Positions 21,890-33,716 are shown, counted from the stretch's first letter. The stretch: 64,000 nt of DNA from Porodaedalea pini (GCA_002794775.1 NBAY01000037.1:1-64000), one strand, 5' to 3'. Program-made: numbers and translations. The notes: generated by a model not told the origin, from the sequence alone.

Positions 21890-23490
21890 GCAGCCTTCCC
21901 AACGATCATACCTTGCGATGGATGAGCTGCATGCGAGAGAAGCGTTCTCGGCAGCCTCCCTTATTAAAAGATCATCGCCGCGCACAACGACGAGGCGGTC
22001 TGCCAGCTGCTGCACCTGCTCAATGACGTAAACCGGCTCCAGATCGCTCGGTTTTCTACGGTCGATATGGAAAGTCTGCGTTGCGTTCTGCACGATGTGG
22101 TTCAGGTTGACAAGAAGATAGTGGGCAGTGGAATTGTCGCGGCCCGGGAAAATGAATTCAGGGAGCAACTTACGATCCTCATGAAGACGGTCATATTCCT
22201 CGTCAAGTTTTTGCTGGAGCTCGAGGAATGAGTCATCGATACTGACTTGCAAAGCACCAGTGAAAAAAAGTGACGTCGACCCAATAGCAATGTTCGAACT
22301 CGCGATCATTGCTACCGAACGTTTTTGATCGTTTGCCGTTCAATAAAAGCACCGTCCATACCATCCTCGCCATACACGAATTGGATCAGGTCACCCAGTG
22401 AGTTTCGTACAGTCCCATCGTAGCAGACAGCCACTTCTTCGAGTGCCTTTACAAGTCGACGATGAATGTAACCAGTCTCGGCCGTCTTGACAGCGCACCT
22501 CTGGGCTGAAGTCATCCTTCGTAAAGTGAGGTAGTGTGCGATGTCTGAAGCCGAACGGGAGTCGCTTCCCTTCAACGGACTGCTGCACAGATGGACATCT
22601 GCGAGATGTTAATGAACGAACCCTTCGAACCCGCGACAACCATCTCTTTGACACCGGAGTGGTCACGCGCAAAGTTGAGCTCGCCTTCGACTCGACTCTC
22701 GAACGACTCGCGAATAGTCATACCCGGTGCAGCTTTCAGACAGTCGTCAGATGCATCTTCAATGGCCTGCACGACATTCTGCTTCCGCATCTTGATCTGC
22801 TCCGTGATGTACGCCATTGTCTTCTTATCCGCGACCGTATCACCAATGCCTATACTGAATCCATTGTAGAACAGCCAGTAGTTAACAATCTGCTGGAGAC
22901 CAGTGAACAGCGTACGAGTCGCTTCGGGACCTTTTTCGTGGAAGACGACGTGGATAAGACCGCCTTGCGACGCTCCAACCGTCTTTTTCTCCACGATACC
23001 AAAGACGATCTCGCCATTTTCAATGAGCATGCCATCGTCGAAAACGGGGCTCGAAGATTTCGGATCAGGCGAGCGATATGCGTTTATTCCGCGAGGAATC
23101 GTCATACTAAGAATCTGTTTGCCCGTCCATAATGGCTTCCGCTTCAAGATCGCCGGCGTCGGAATCGTGCTATCCCAGTCCAGCACCCAGAGCAGGATGT
23201 TTTGCACCTGCACCCAGTCGAGGAAGCTATCCCGCAGAGTGAATTTCCGGATACCGCACGACGTGTCCTGTACAATGCCCATAACAGGTTTGTTCGCCTG
23301 CGGCGAGATGATCTGCTTCGCAACCTATGCAATTTTACTGAGCTCGGCTCTCGTCTCTTCGCTCTGAGGAATGCTAGACGGAGCTGAGAAAGAGATGTAA
23401 GGTTGATCTTAAAAGTGTCATACTGCATGTTCATCTCATCGCCATCTAAATCGGTGTTATACGGTGGGGTGATGGAAAGATTTAGACGAG
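21890..23490 (-). pseudogene. RPB1: RPB1 fragment B, including the catalytic aspartate loop
   Basis: Minus-strand fragment of the RNA polymerase II largest subunit. Near 23460 it carries the active-site loop as NTDLDGDEMN (family NADFDGD), keeping the three catalytic Asp. Then come [85 protein letters not shown] and [18 protein letters not shown]. Compared with copy A it lacks about 36 residues (the GLTPQEFF block is missing) and a short block before [11 protein letters not shown]. It ends at GDDLLIREAAENAS and is then joined to PRP8. A CT-rich interval before 23490 looks like an intron end. It is not functional. Confidence 0.9.
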
Positions 23491-23507
23491 AGGCTAAAAT
23501 ACACTAA

Positions 23508-24608
23508 TCAGCGACTATACAATGAATTAAAGGTGGATAAACACGTACTAGAGTAAGGCATAAGTCGTACGCGATGCCTCGCCGGAGAAGGCTTCTTCTC
23601 GTCGACTGCAGGGGACTTCTTCGGCGCTGTCTTTTTCCCTCCAGCTGTTGCCACAGATGCAGTTGATCGAATTGAATTCGCCGACGGTGACTTTCGAATG
23701 ACGGACGTCTTGTTCGCTGTTGTTTTCGTAGATACTGTGGGCGACACCTTCCGTGTGCGCGATGCTGCGCTTACCGTACTAATTGGCGCCGCACTTGTTT
23801 TAGAGACGCGACGCGGCCGTCCTTTCGGTAGCGCAGGTGCCGGCGCTTTAGGAGACCTTGAGGTTCCGGTGCTGCACATCGAGGTCGTTGACGTGGTCGA
23901 GACTTTCCTCGACCAAGTAACAGAGTCGCGCGGAGTCATATTCTCACGAGGCGTCTTGAATGTAGACTCGCGTGTTGAAGCCCCGCTCCTGCTGCTGGAC
24001 ATTGACACATTCGAGAGCGAGGATGTCGGTCGCGAGGGCGGATGAGGTGGACAAAGAGTACCTTGCTGGCCTGCAGTGGCGGCATTTCTGTGGATAGTCG
24101 ATGCATGTGAACGAGTAGATGAAACAGAGGCGGCGACAGACTTTGGTCTTTGCAAGGAGACGATGTTCGGTAGTTTTACACTCGTGACACCTGCGTCTTT
24201 CCCAGTTGTGCGTGGAGAACGAGAAGCTACACCGGGCCGTCGAGAAACCACGGAAGATGATGCGGTAGAGCGCGCAAGGGACGAGGTCGAGCCCTTTAGT
24301 CGCGGGCTTTCTTGTTCGTCACCCTCCCCATCCACGTCCATACCTGAAGTACACGAGAGCGCACTCGGTGCCCTATGGACGCTTGGACTCGTGCTACGCG
24401 GGGTGGACGGCGCAAACTTCGAGTCTGGCCGGCTCTTCTTACGCTCACGCTCCGTTGCAGTCGTAAGGCGCGATGACGTTCGGCTAGTCGTCGACGCAAC
24501 GCTGCGCGCTACGCTCCGGACAGATGCGCTAGACGAGGTGACAGCCGCATTCATGCGAGCAAGGTTCTTGTTCAGCACGCTCGTACGAAGCGAATGCGAC
24601 GTGCTCAT
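23508..24608 (-). pseudogene. Ser/Thr/Arg-rich C-terminal region of a BTB-domain protein (probable)
   Basis: This frame of 366 codons is low-complexity and basic, with repeated SVRSVARSV, SRSPRTTGKD and KVSPTVSTKT-like blocks and a short acidic MDVDGEGDEQE. I associate this composition, and the NLAR and PDSKFAPS segments, with the disordered C-terminal part of basidiomycete BTB/POZ proteins. That agrees with the BTB remnant just upstream at 24850-25110. The resemblance is from memory and weak, because the region is compositionally biased. The central part of such a protein is missing. Confidence 0.4.
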
Positions 24609-24789
24609 GCTATCGCGCTCAGTAGTATCTTCAACCCTGATGCCGCAGAAGACGACAATGCAGCAGATAAGATGGAAGATGCAGATGCCAGAGACGGCTT
24701 TGCTGTCATCGGCATGCTGCTTTGCGTTGCTTCGATGGAGCCGAACAACTGTACAGGCCGCGACTCCGATTTAGCAAGAGGTGGGGAAG

Positions 24790-25110
24790 GCGCCGGCGAG
24801 GAGGAGAACGAGAAATAGCGCGAGCATAAACGATAGCTAGCATTTGCTAGTCTCAAGGACAGGTGGTAGGTTCTGTGCTCGTGCTCACCTTTATGTCCCC
24901 AAACCAAACCTCCGAGTCCGCGTTGCTGCCTTCGTCCATCGCGTCCTCATCCAGTAGATCCCAGACGACATCTGGGAAGCGATATTTCATGCGATGAAAG
25001 AGCGATTGGAGGTCCTCTTGCCATGCTGTCGTCGACCTCTTTGTTGCCTCGAGCAAGTGTCTTTGCTGCAGCAAAACAGACTCGTCGACGACCGCAAGGG
25101 TGGAGATCAC
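24790..25110 (-). pseudogene. BTB/POZ domain N-terminal fragment (probable)
   Basis: The minus strand reads LLQQRHLLEATKRSTTAWQ, LFHRMKYRFPDVVWDLLDED and a segment reading VWGHK after a small shift. A GTGAG...CTAG intron then leads into AIVYARA. FPDVVW...VWGHKAIVYARAP is typical of the start of a BTB/POZ domain (protein-protein interaction, often a cullin-3 adaptor). It breaks after AIVYARA. Together with 23508-24608 it may represent one host gene with an internal deletion. Confidence 0.5.
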
Positions 25111-25129
25111 ATGTTGGCACTGTCGTCAA

Positions 25130-25440
25130 CTCTGCTTTCGACCGATTTTTAATTCAACCAGGCCATTTTATTTAAAAAAAAATACATAGACATACAGAGA
25201 ATTGTCTGAAGTTTTTTTACATGGTTCAAACTTGCGATTTGGATGGTTGAATAAAATTAAATATGTTGATAAAGAAAGTGAGCACTGTACAGCCACAAAA
25301 GCAGTGAACGACTTCATCGCCACCACTCAAATTAGCAGAAAAGGGGTCCAAAATTAACATATATGGTATGCCATCAGCTTATAAAAGCTGACAAAAACCC
25401 AAATCGGGCTCCCTAACTTTGCCCACAACAAAAGACAATA
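25130..25440. other. intergenic, nothing recognised
   Basis: This is A/T-rich sequence with short homopolymer runs and no gene. The gypsy element on its right stops abruptly at 25443, before any integrase, so one end of a truncation lies here. Confidence 0.4.
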
Positions 25441-25442
25441 CT

Positions 25443-27671
25443 TCATAAACTCAGTAATCGTAATCCCATCGCGTACCTGACTAGTGCGGGGATGTCCTTC
25501 TCTGGGATCGACAAAATTAGCAGTGGGTCTTCTAAGAAGCATTTTACATCATCAAGACGACGATCCTTGGCACGCGCCGAGTCGGAGGCCGGGAACAATT
25601 CCGGACTGCCTGTTCCGGGCGTTCCGTTTGTTGCGTCCGTTGCGTTCGATCCATTTGTTGTGTAGGCAGAACCGACGGAATAAGCTGGACCTAAGATAAA
25701 CGCGTATGCTTCATCGATCCATGCCTCGTAGTCGTCCTCTTCTTGCGGATCGGTTGGTGCAGCGTGCCTACGAGACAATCCGTCCGTGCCGGTGAACTCC
25801 AAAGCTGGTACGTGTCGTAGGATGAACGAGAACAAAAGAATGCTGGCGATCCACCTATTGATGGTAGCATTAGGTTGTAAATCAGGGTTGTTGATCATCC
25901 CTTTGATGTACGCTGCGTCCATTTCCACGATGAGCTTGTGAACTCCAATGAGAAAGAGACGGTTAGCTCGCAGGGCTCGGAATAGACCAAATAACTCAAT
26001 TTTTGGCTGAGAATACGTAGCTTGGACCGAGTTCCAGTTGATGGACCCAAACCTGTTGATATGTCGACGGCCGTCAGCGTGCTCCTGGCCAAGCGTCCAG
26101 CCGACTCTGATGATGGATGAGTCGACAGCAAGTACGACCTCGAGATCTGACTGGTAGTCGATAGCACAGAGGGCCGGGCACTTCGTAACTGCTTCCTTGA
26201 GAGCGTCCATGGCGTCCTGTTCTTCAATTCCCCAGTTGAAAATTATGTTCTTCTTTGTCAGACGAATGAGCGGGCGAGCCATCTTGGCGAAGTCCTTGAT
26301 AAAGACTTGTAAGACTCCTGCTGTGCCAAGAAATCCCTTGACCTCGGTGACTGTGCAACACAATGGCCAGTCACAGACCTTCTGAATCTTAGAGTCGTCT
26401 GGTTCTCGACCCTGGTAAGTGCACTTGTGACCAACAATAACGCCATATGGGGCGCATATACGTAGCTTTTTGGCTGAGAAAGTTCCTCCCACAACTTTGA
26501 CTCGTTGAAGGATTTGGTTGATGTCCTGGAGATGCTCCCAGACAAAGTGTCGAATCCCTGGGTTCTCAGGGATTGTTTCGTATGATCCATCGGGGAGTTC
26601 GTACCGCGTCTTTGGTCCTCTGGCCATAACGTCGTCAGCATAGGGGGTCATAACTTCCGGGATCTCGTCTTGCAGAATGAACGTGAGGTCGTTGTGAAGA
26701 ATTTGAAGCGAATTTGTGTACCCCATGGGGAGTACGGTGAGACGAAACGTTCCTAGGGGCGTCTGGAAGGTAGTCAGATCCCGGGAGCTTTTGTGCAAGG
26801 TTCGCTGGTCGAATGCGATGAAGAGATCCAGTTCGGTGTAGCAGGCTCGGCCACCAAATTGCTCGGCAAGTGTGTCAACATTCGGGGGTACAGCCACGTC
26901 ACGTATCGTAATTCTATTGAGATCTTGCAGATTGTGGACGAAGCGAAGCAAGACTCCGTCCTTCTTCATAACCGAAAACATCCGTGATCGGTAAGACGAG
27001 TTCGAGGGCTCGTAAACTCCGGCGTCGATCTTCTCGCATAAAAGCTTGATCGTCGCTTCTCGAATTCCTGGCGGAATGGGAATGTTCCTGTGGACCCACA
27101 GAACGTGCGGAACTGTCGGAATGCGTACTGGGTCAAACCAACGCGGGTCCAACACTCCTCGATCAGTCTCTACCCAGGCTAGCGCCCCTTCTTGTAACAT
27201 GATTAAGTTGATGACTAGCTTCCGTTCCTCGGGCCACAGAAATTCGCAGGGATCGACATCGAAAGCATCGGCTCGTTCCTGCGTAAACTTGCCGGTTGGT
27301 GCAAAAGCGAAAGGTTTGGTAGGGAGTACTGGCATCTCTTCTAGCGGGCTGGGATGCTTGCGTCGCACGATCCTGAATTCCTTGGGGAGCGTTCCAGCGA
27401 CGGGGCAAACCTTATTGGCGACTTTCTTGTAGGCCAGAACTGTGGGATCGGCGCCATCTGGGGTTTCGAGGACGCACGAGTTGTATTGAGCTTTGTTGAC
27501 GTCGAGGGATAAGTTATCTGGCGAAAAGAAAAGGTGGCGATGGCGTTGTTCATAAATAGAAACCGGAATCGTAGAGTCTAAGATCGAAAATACTGAATGT
27601 GAAGTTTTGGGAGCGCATATAGCGAGCTGTTTGTTGTCTCTCCGATGCTGGGACATCAGTTCCTCGACCAC
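25443..27671 (-). pseudogene. gypsy reverse transcriptase-RNase H (742-codon open frame)
   Basis: The frame carries an RT with RSRMFSVMKKDG, FVHNLQDLNRITIRDV, ELDLFIAFDQR, the family-typical LPMGYTNS and the catalytic YADDV near residue 343. A connection domain (KVCDWPLCCTVTEVKGFLG) follows, then an RNase H-like domain (AVDSSIIRVGW, ELFGLFRALRANRL). It ends at DIPALVRYAMG, where related elements continue into integrase. The frame itself is uninterrupted, but the polyprotein is cut off, so no integration function is encoded. Confidence 0.85.
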
Positions 27672-28789
27672 TGAAAACCCGACTGCTTATTGAAGCGAGT
27701 GATGGTACGGACCCCGGTTGCGACCTTGCATTTTCGCCAGCGTTTGGATGGATCGGTGAGCGTGATATGCTGGTCTCCTGAGAGGAAGTCCTTCGTTTTG
27801 CACTCAGTGATGGCAAAGAATGGTCGACCAAGTAGGGCCTCGAAGGGAGCGTTTCGAACTACCTGTGCTTGGAGCGAAACATCGACGCCAGCAACGGATA
27901 CTTTGACATTCTGGATCATCCCCAACGTAGAGGAACAACCTGTATCGGCAGACTTGAGAGTCATTGACTGGTCAGCGTGTAGATGGATACCTAATTTCTC
28001 CCATACGTCTTCACGAATGAGGCAAACGACGGCACCTTGGTCAAGAATACATTCGACTTCCAATGCGTCCGCAGAAATTGCCTTAACTGTCCGTAGCGGC
28101 AGACATTCTTTGGCAGCTGGTCCTATGTCGTGATCCGGGCATGCGCTGTGTGCGACAAGGCTGTCGGTGGACCAGGACGAGCCAGGGTGGCCAGTTCCGG
28201 GCGTTCCGTGCGTTGTGCTCGTTGCACTCGTTCCACCTGCCCTGACCAGATGGATGTCTCCTACTGTCAAACACTTTGTCGTGGTAAGGTCTTTCATCTG
28301 TTTTTGTATGTCGGGGGCCAGAGCTAACAGTTCTTGTTGCGAGATGGTGATGTTCAAGTCGAGAGAGCGAGTGAGGACTGTCTGCGCGACCGCAGCGTCT
28401 TCGACTGGGGACACGTAGCGGTACTGCGGCTGCGTAGATGACGTCTTGGGTGCATCAGCGGGCTGCGGCTTTGCTGGGCGGGTCGAGGCCTCTGGCTTTG
28501 CTGCGGGGACTGGAGTTGTCTTGGGTTCTGTTCTAGGGGGTGCAGTCGGTTTAGGGGGAACTTGTACTCCGTCGAACTTAGCTTTTCGCGCCGCACTGGT
28601 CCTCCTCCTTGCTTCTCCTAGCAATACCTCGAGTCTCTCTACCTCGTATTTGTCTTCCGGGATCTCTTCAATTGTCGCTGAGGCCACGAGAACGGGTTCA
28701 GGGAATGTAGTTTCGGAGTCGGCGACTTTGACTAAGTTGACTGTATGCACGACTTGATCTTTTCCTAAGAATCCGTCGATACGTTCCAT
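27656..28789 (-). pseudogene. gypsy aspartic protease region
   Basis: The C-terminal half holds a retropepsin-like domain: CILDQGAVVCLIREDVWEKLG, where the usual DTG/DSG is DQG, followed by LGMIQNVKVSVAG and the flap-to-end block VVRNAPFEALLGRPFF. The DQG form is, to my knowledge, widespread in one group of basidiomycete gypsy elements, so it need not be a lesion. The frame overlaps the RT frame by 16 nt in another phase. The N-terminal half is Pro/Lys-rich linker. Confidence 0.75.
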
Positions 28790-29023
28790 GATTGTTTGTC
28801 CAGGGACTGTGCTCGGGATGAAGCTCCCGTTGGCCAGGGTTACTCATCCTTCCGTGTTGCGTGCGCACTTGCCATTCTGGATATATTCAAGGACTTTTGG
28901 GCAAGATCGAATGAAATGGCTTAGCTCCCCACAGAACGTGCACCCTGGGTTTCGTGGCTGCAAAGGTACAGGTGCTGCTGGTGACGTCGAGACTGGTGCG
29001 TTGCTTCTAGTCGTACCTGATCC
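28790..29023 (-). pseudogene. gypsy zinc-knuckle segment with an in-frame stop
   Basis: The minus strand encodes a CCHC knuckle CTFCGELSHFIRSC and then KVLEYIQNGKCARNTEG, a TGA at about 28842, and VTLANGSFIP. In related proteins this position is expected to be Arg, so CGA to TGA by a CpG transition is the likely cause. It links Gag to the protease. Confidence 0.7.
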
Positions 29024-30442
29024 TCATCCCATGGCGTCGAGCTGGACTTGGAAGCTCTTGAGTGTTTCCATGACTGTGCTGAGATCGACCTCCTCCTTTT
29101 TGATGGTAATCGAGCTGCTGGAAGTCGAGGTACGTGGTGCCTGAGCCGTCGAGCCACTGAATGACGCTCCTCCGAGGATGAAGTCGGTGTGCTGGATGAT
29201 AGTTTCGATTTTGTAGGGGTCGCCTTCTTCGTGATCGGACTCCTTGATCTCTAAGCACCGAAGAAGCGCTGTACATAAGTCGCCGGTGATTCCTCTCAGG
29301 AACACGTGCTGGGATTCTGGCTTGGTGAGCTTATCTTTCGCGATAAGATAGTCGGATCGAACTATGAAATCTCGCTTATACTGTCCCAGATCTTCGCGAG
29401 AGCGAATCCCTTGTTCGGCTCGGTCGACGACCATTTGCTCGAACTCGGCGCGGGAGTAGCATCGTCCTGCTCCGAGGCTTGGGTATAGTCCGGTGGTTGC
29501 TTTCTTGATGTTGTTCCATACGATCGGGTTGGCTTTGAACTCATCCAAGGTTTCCCAGAGTTCAGCGACTTCTGCCGAGGCGTAGTACCTGGCGTATTTG
29601 GCTTTCGATCCGTCGTCCCAATTGAGATTGTCGGCGAGGAACTCGATATCCTCGAAGTAACGGGGTAGGTCCCTGGCGTTGGAACTGTCGAAGTGCGGGG
29701 CATCGCGCTGCCTGCGTCGTGGTGCTCTCGTCGCCATTGGTGGCTGATAGATAGTGTGGAGGGACGAGCGTAAGATCTGAGGAGTTAACGATGAGGTAAG
29801 ACGTTGTTGAGTGGCAAGAGTTCCGGATGCTAAAGGAGCTGCTAGCGGAATGGACGGAACGGACGGATCGGATGGATTGGACAGATCGGACGGATCGGAC
29901 GGAACGGACGGATCGGACGGAACGGACGGATCGGACGGAACGGACGGATCGGACGGAACAGACGGATCGGACGGAACGGATGGATCGGACGGAACGGACG
30001 GAACGACTGGGGAAGAGAATATTGCGGCAGGACTGGATGAAGGAAACTGTAGATGCGATAGACAAAGAGTAGGGCTTCCTGGTGGCGAGGTGGACTGCTG
30101 GGAATCGGTCGGGGATCGGGATTCTGAGGTGGACTGCGGAGCGGATGGTTCTGCTGATGTCGGAGGTAAATTTGAGCCGAGAAACGAGAACGGGGATGAG
30201 ATCATAGACGGAAACGATGACAGAAAGTTTGATGAGTCTTCTGATACCAAGGCTTGGACTGCTGAAGATGGAGGTGAAGGGGAGTGATCGTCGAGATCCT
30301 CTGACCTGTGCGGATTGGATGATAAGATGCGGTCAATGGTTTCTTCTTCACCTGAGTCTGTTGATTGAATCTGTGCTTCTCTGGCTTCACGTTCCAGCCT
30401 GGCTAGAATCCACTTATTCGGTGGGCGACCTGAACGTGACAC
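29024..30442 (-). pseudogene. gypsy Gag with internal minisatellite
   Basis: This 472-codon frame has a disordered N-terminal half with an in-frame hexapeptide repeat (PSVPSD, see 29866-30005) and a gypsy-type Gag core: RYFEDIEFLADNL, KYARYYASAEVAELWE, RAEFEQMVVDRAEQG and FLRGITGDL. The first codon at 30442 is GTG and no ATG is evident just upstream, so the true start is uncertain or lost. Confidence 0.75.
29866..30005. repeat. 18-bp minisatellite within gag
   Basis: Tandem GGATCGGACGGAACGGAC units, mostly exact, with a few variants at the edges. On the element coding strand they encode repeated Pro-Ser-Val-Pro-Ser-Asp. The length is a multiple of three, so the Gag frame is kept. Confidence 0.9.
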
Positions 30443-30492
30443 GATTGAAACCCCCTCGCGGTGGGCTCCACTTGATAATACTGAGTTCCGGT

Positions 30493-31083
30493 TGTTAGTG
30501 AATGGGAATCAGATGAATGAGTTCGAGGGAGACGTGTCTAGGGGGTCAATACCCTCGTTCCGGTCAAGTCCTGTGGGTTCCGGATCGCAGGATTTGGGTT
30601 GCGTGCGTTCTGGTGTGTCAGGGGCAACGGAATTGGTGAAGCGTACTAGTAGGGAAGTCTTCGAAGCGTAGCGCCGGCGGAGCACTCGAGATGTGTGGGG
30701 GATCGTCGGTGGCTGTGTCGGAAGGTACGGAGACGCACTAATACTAGTGCGATTTCTTGGAGTGGGATTGTCCTTGGGATGGATGGCTAGTCCCTATGCT
30801 TAACAGACGTCGTCTGGAGTACTAGAGAACGGGGCGAGATACAGGACCTAAATCAGAAGATAAGAGACGAGAGGGAGCGAAGTTGAGGTAACGAGAACGA
30901 AGCGGAACAAGGTGAAAACGGAACGGACGGAATGAGCGCAACGAGCGCAATGCGAATAAAATGAAGTCGAGGTGAGCGATTCGAGTCACTAAGGCTCTGA
31001 GGAGTACCTAGAGACCTTCCTGAGAGATATCACACAAAGTTAGGCGTTGAAACTCGGGGGTGGAATTGCTGTTCTATCTACAA
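30493..31083 (-). repeat. candidate 5' LTR of the DQG gypsy element
   Basis: Proposed only from position and ends: directly upstream of the gag leader, starting TGTTG at 31083 and ending TAACA at about 30493 on the minus strand. No partner LTR or target duplication exists in the window. Confidence 0.3.
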
Positions 31084-32640
31084 CATTCGGCGCTCTATAA
31101 ATACTAAACAAGTGTCCTGCGTAAACATGAAAGGCGAAATAAAATAAGACGAGTCCTCTATTGTCCTACCACTGAGCCTCCTGAGTGTTCCTTTGAGCGG
31201 CTCCACAATCCGAACTACTGAAAGGCGGGGATGGCGCGTGTTGACTTGGCGTAGCGTCGGTGAGCTTCGGGATCCTTTGTACGGAGCCGGAACGACCAAT
31301 GCCGGGCTGGCGCATGTTCGTTTAGACAAAGGCAAATGAACGAACCTTTGGCAGGGTTGAGAGGACACGCGCACAGATAAGTGCACCGGGGTCGGTCCGA
31401 GTAGCTGATGCATGCGATCCAGTCGTTGCGTGTGTTCCGTGTTCGGGTAATCTCCGCCGATCCGGGTGTACCGCTTTGTTCGATTGCCGAGTCAAGGCTC
31501 TTCGACTTCGTGACGTACACCGCGTGCGTTCCGCTCGTTCCGTTGAAAGGTGGTGGTACGGTCTACTGGCAGACTCGGACCTGGTTGAGTTCAGCCACTG
31601 GGGGTTCACTCTAACGTGTCTGATGGAGGGGATAGTGTCAGGAAGTGTGGGGAAGTGTAATAGAATACTCGGGGCTAGGTGTCGACTTGAGGACGTGAGT
31701 ACAAAGGACGACCGGCAAAACGTGCCTAAATGCGGTCGGAGAACAAAGAGCAACTACGATCTTGACAACCCGGGCTCGGAAACTCGCCAGTGAAGACAGG
31801 AATCGATACTATTCGTCGAGACGATTCTGAATCTGAAAAGACCTCGAGACGCGATGCAGAATTGACGGAGATATAGCAGTTGCACTGGTTGCGGCTGGCG
31901 GAACGCACGGAACTCCCGGAACCAAAAGCTATTTTCGTAGCTCTATGACGCGGGCTCGGAATCGTGCAAGAAAAGACAGTGTTCGAAAACGATTTTCGAC
32001 GAGATTAAGAATCTGAAGAGAGCTCGGGAAACGGATAAGAACTGAGGGCGATATAGCGAAAGCAAGATTTGGCTGAAAACGGGACTCGAGACGGAACGGA
32101 CGGAACGACACTGAACGGCGACGGGGACGAGAACTAAAGACTGGGACTGACTCAGGGGAACTAAACTTCTTTTTTTTGAGACATTTACATGAGTGTTTAA
32201 ATAACCAACAGAGGGTTGAGCCTCTGAGCGGCGTACAAAGGACACAAAGACAGACCGGAGGCTCTAGCCAAACAACACCAAATAGCCGGAACTCGGAGCC
32301 GTAACTCGAGAACATGAGTAATTAAGCTTCGGGAGGCTCGGAACAATACCAGATGTGACCCAAAACGGACTTCGGTGGCTCACCGGTGCAGAACCAAGCT
32401 GTATGCGTCGAGTTAATACTGCCAAACACTGAAACTGTCCTGAAATGCGTCGGGGATACTTGTAAGACTGTCCTGAGTCGAGTCGAACCTAATAGAGCCG
32501 ATTCCGAGGCCAGCGGCATCGGGATCTCCACACCGTGCCCAACAAACCGGTTGGTGTTACAGCGCGCAGCCAGATGATGGTCTAAAATTAGAAATAGTAT
32601 GTGAAGCTGGTTTTTGGCATGCATATAGGTCATTCTGCAA
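31084..32640. repeat. repeat-rich non-coding region, with a diverged direct repeat
   Basis: I see no gene. Two diverged direct copies of about 150 bp lie at roughly 31771-31920 and 31951-32108. Both run CGGGCTCGGAA, then GACGA..TT..GAATCTGAA, then GG(A/C)GATATAGC. GGAACGGACGGAACG motifs resembling the minisatellite in the neighbouring gag recur. This may be LTR or leader debris of the adjacent gypsy element or of a related one. Confidence 0.4.
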
Positions 32641-32775
32641 AGAGATCCAGAGGAATAATCTCAGAAATGCCTTTTAGAGTAAATGAGAAAGGCTAAAAGA
32701 AGAAGAAAACCCATAAAATAAGAATTGACTGATCAAAAACACGCACTCATCTCGACGTGTCTTGACTTGCACAAT

Positions 32776-33396
32776 GTCTGTGCCCTTTCCCTCTCCTATT
32801 CCATCTCTAACATCTAACTCTACTTTATGTTGTCTACGACTATGTCCTTTTACTGATTCTAAGATTAATATATCTCACTTATTGATCATCATCTTTCATT
32901 CCATTCTGTATCACAACACTCTCTTTCTACTCATCTTCACGCTTTCTCACTTTTCGACAACCTCCGTGCACTTCTCACGGGCCTAGACGCACTCAAAACT
33001 TCTCACAACGATGTAAGCTACTTCATACTCATTCTGCAAAGATAGATTTAATGCTCAAGTAACTTCAACTTACTTGCTTTTCGTAGAACTCTCTCGCTGT
33101 CACTTCAAATGGCACAGACTCTTGAAGATGAAAAAAAATGTTTAGAAGAGGAGGTTATGAGCCATTTAGACAGTATCATAGAGGTCAATGCCTCGAGACA
33201 GTATAAACACATGGGCTCTGGAGAGAAGGTGCGACGCGTGGACTGGATGCTGTCTGACATATTGCTACAGGTGTACCAGAGTCCTAGGTCGGTTGCAAGA
33301 CGTATTCAGTTCCTTCAGGCGGCACATTTCATAAAACACCGAATAAATGCACTCAAGATATATCATTACGAGGTCACTCATGTAACGATAACATGA
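32776..33396 (+). CDS. unrecognised gene remnant, possible two-exon structure
   Basis: A plus-strand stretch FDNLRALLTGLDALKTSHND ends at a GTAAGC near 33013. A TTTTCGTAG near 33087 precedes a frame continuing LSLSLQMAQTLEDEKKCLEEEV through GEKVRRVDWMLSDILLQVY to a stop at 33394. If spliced, this gives one continuous, partly coiled-coil-like protein piece. I know no family. No convincing start codon is visible upstream, so it is partial or broken. Confidence 0.3.
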
Positions 33397-33482
33397 GTTC
33401 ACAACATACTTCTCTTCATAGTCAGCCATTTAATCTCTAAATCATTAGCTGCGGCGATCATAAGTCTCTCGGTAGGTGTGGC

Positions 33483-33716
33483 TTGCACACAGGACCAAAT
33501 CATGTTCGCTTCGATCTCAAGTTCAACGATCATTGTGCATCGGCTTGTGTGCACGTGGACTACGAAAGACCGAAGTCCACTCAGTATGGAAGATGGCCAA
33601 GGAAGGAAGATATAGGGGTGAGTCGCTTGTTCTGGTATCGGGATCGCACCTCACTTAAATCATGTAGTCGTTCATATGGGAGAAGGGATTCTCTGAAACC
33701 TCTACTTATCACCTGA
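33483..33716 (+). other. short unrecognised frame
   Basis: A 77-codon plus-strand frame (DLKFNDHCASACVHVDYERP, STQYGRWPRKED) with balanced composition. It could be an exon of the remnant to its left or chance. I find no family resemblance, and nothing further to about 34700 except an equally unidentified minus-strand frame at 34197-34397. Confidence 0.2.

Larger units (their letters stand above)
25443..31083 (-). mobile_element. Ty3/gypsy element with DQG protease, truncated before integrase
   Basis: Minus-strand element in the order Gag (29024-30442), zinc knuckle (about 28860-28930), protease (27656-28789) and RT-RNase H (25443-27671). Integrase and a 3' LTR are absent, so it is 3'-truncated. 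The 5' leader reads TTATCAAGTGGAGCCCACCG near 30480. A possible 5' LTR spans about 30493-31083, starting TGTTGTAG and ending CTAACA on the coding strand, but there is no second LTR to confirm it. Confidence 0.75.

Noticed and set aside
23508..24608. Novel intact Ser/Thr-rich gene
   Set aside because: It lies in the same strand and order as a broken BTB domain just upstream, and its low-complexity composition makes a long open frame unsurprising. It is treated as part of that gene remnant.
29811..30287. Plus-strand frame rich in Gly-Ser-Asp-Gly-Thr-Asp
   Set aside because: It is the antisense of the gag minisatellite. The gag frame on the minus strand explains it.
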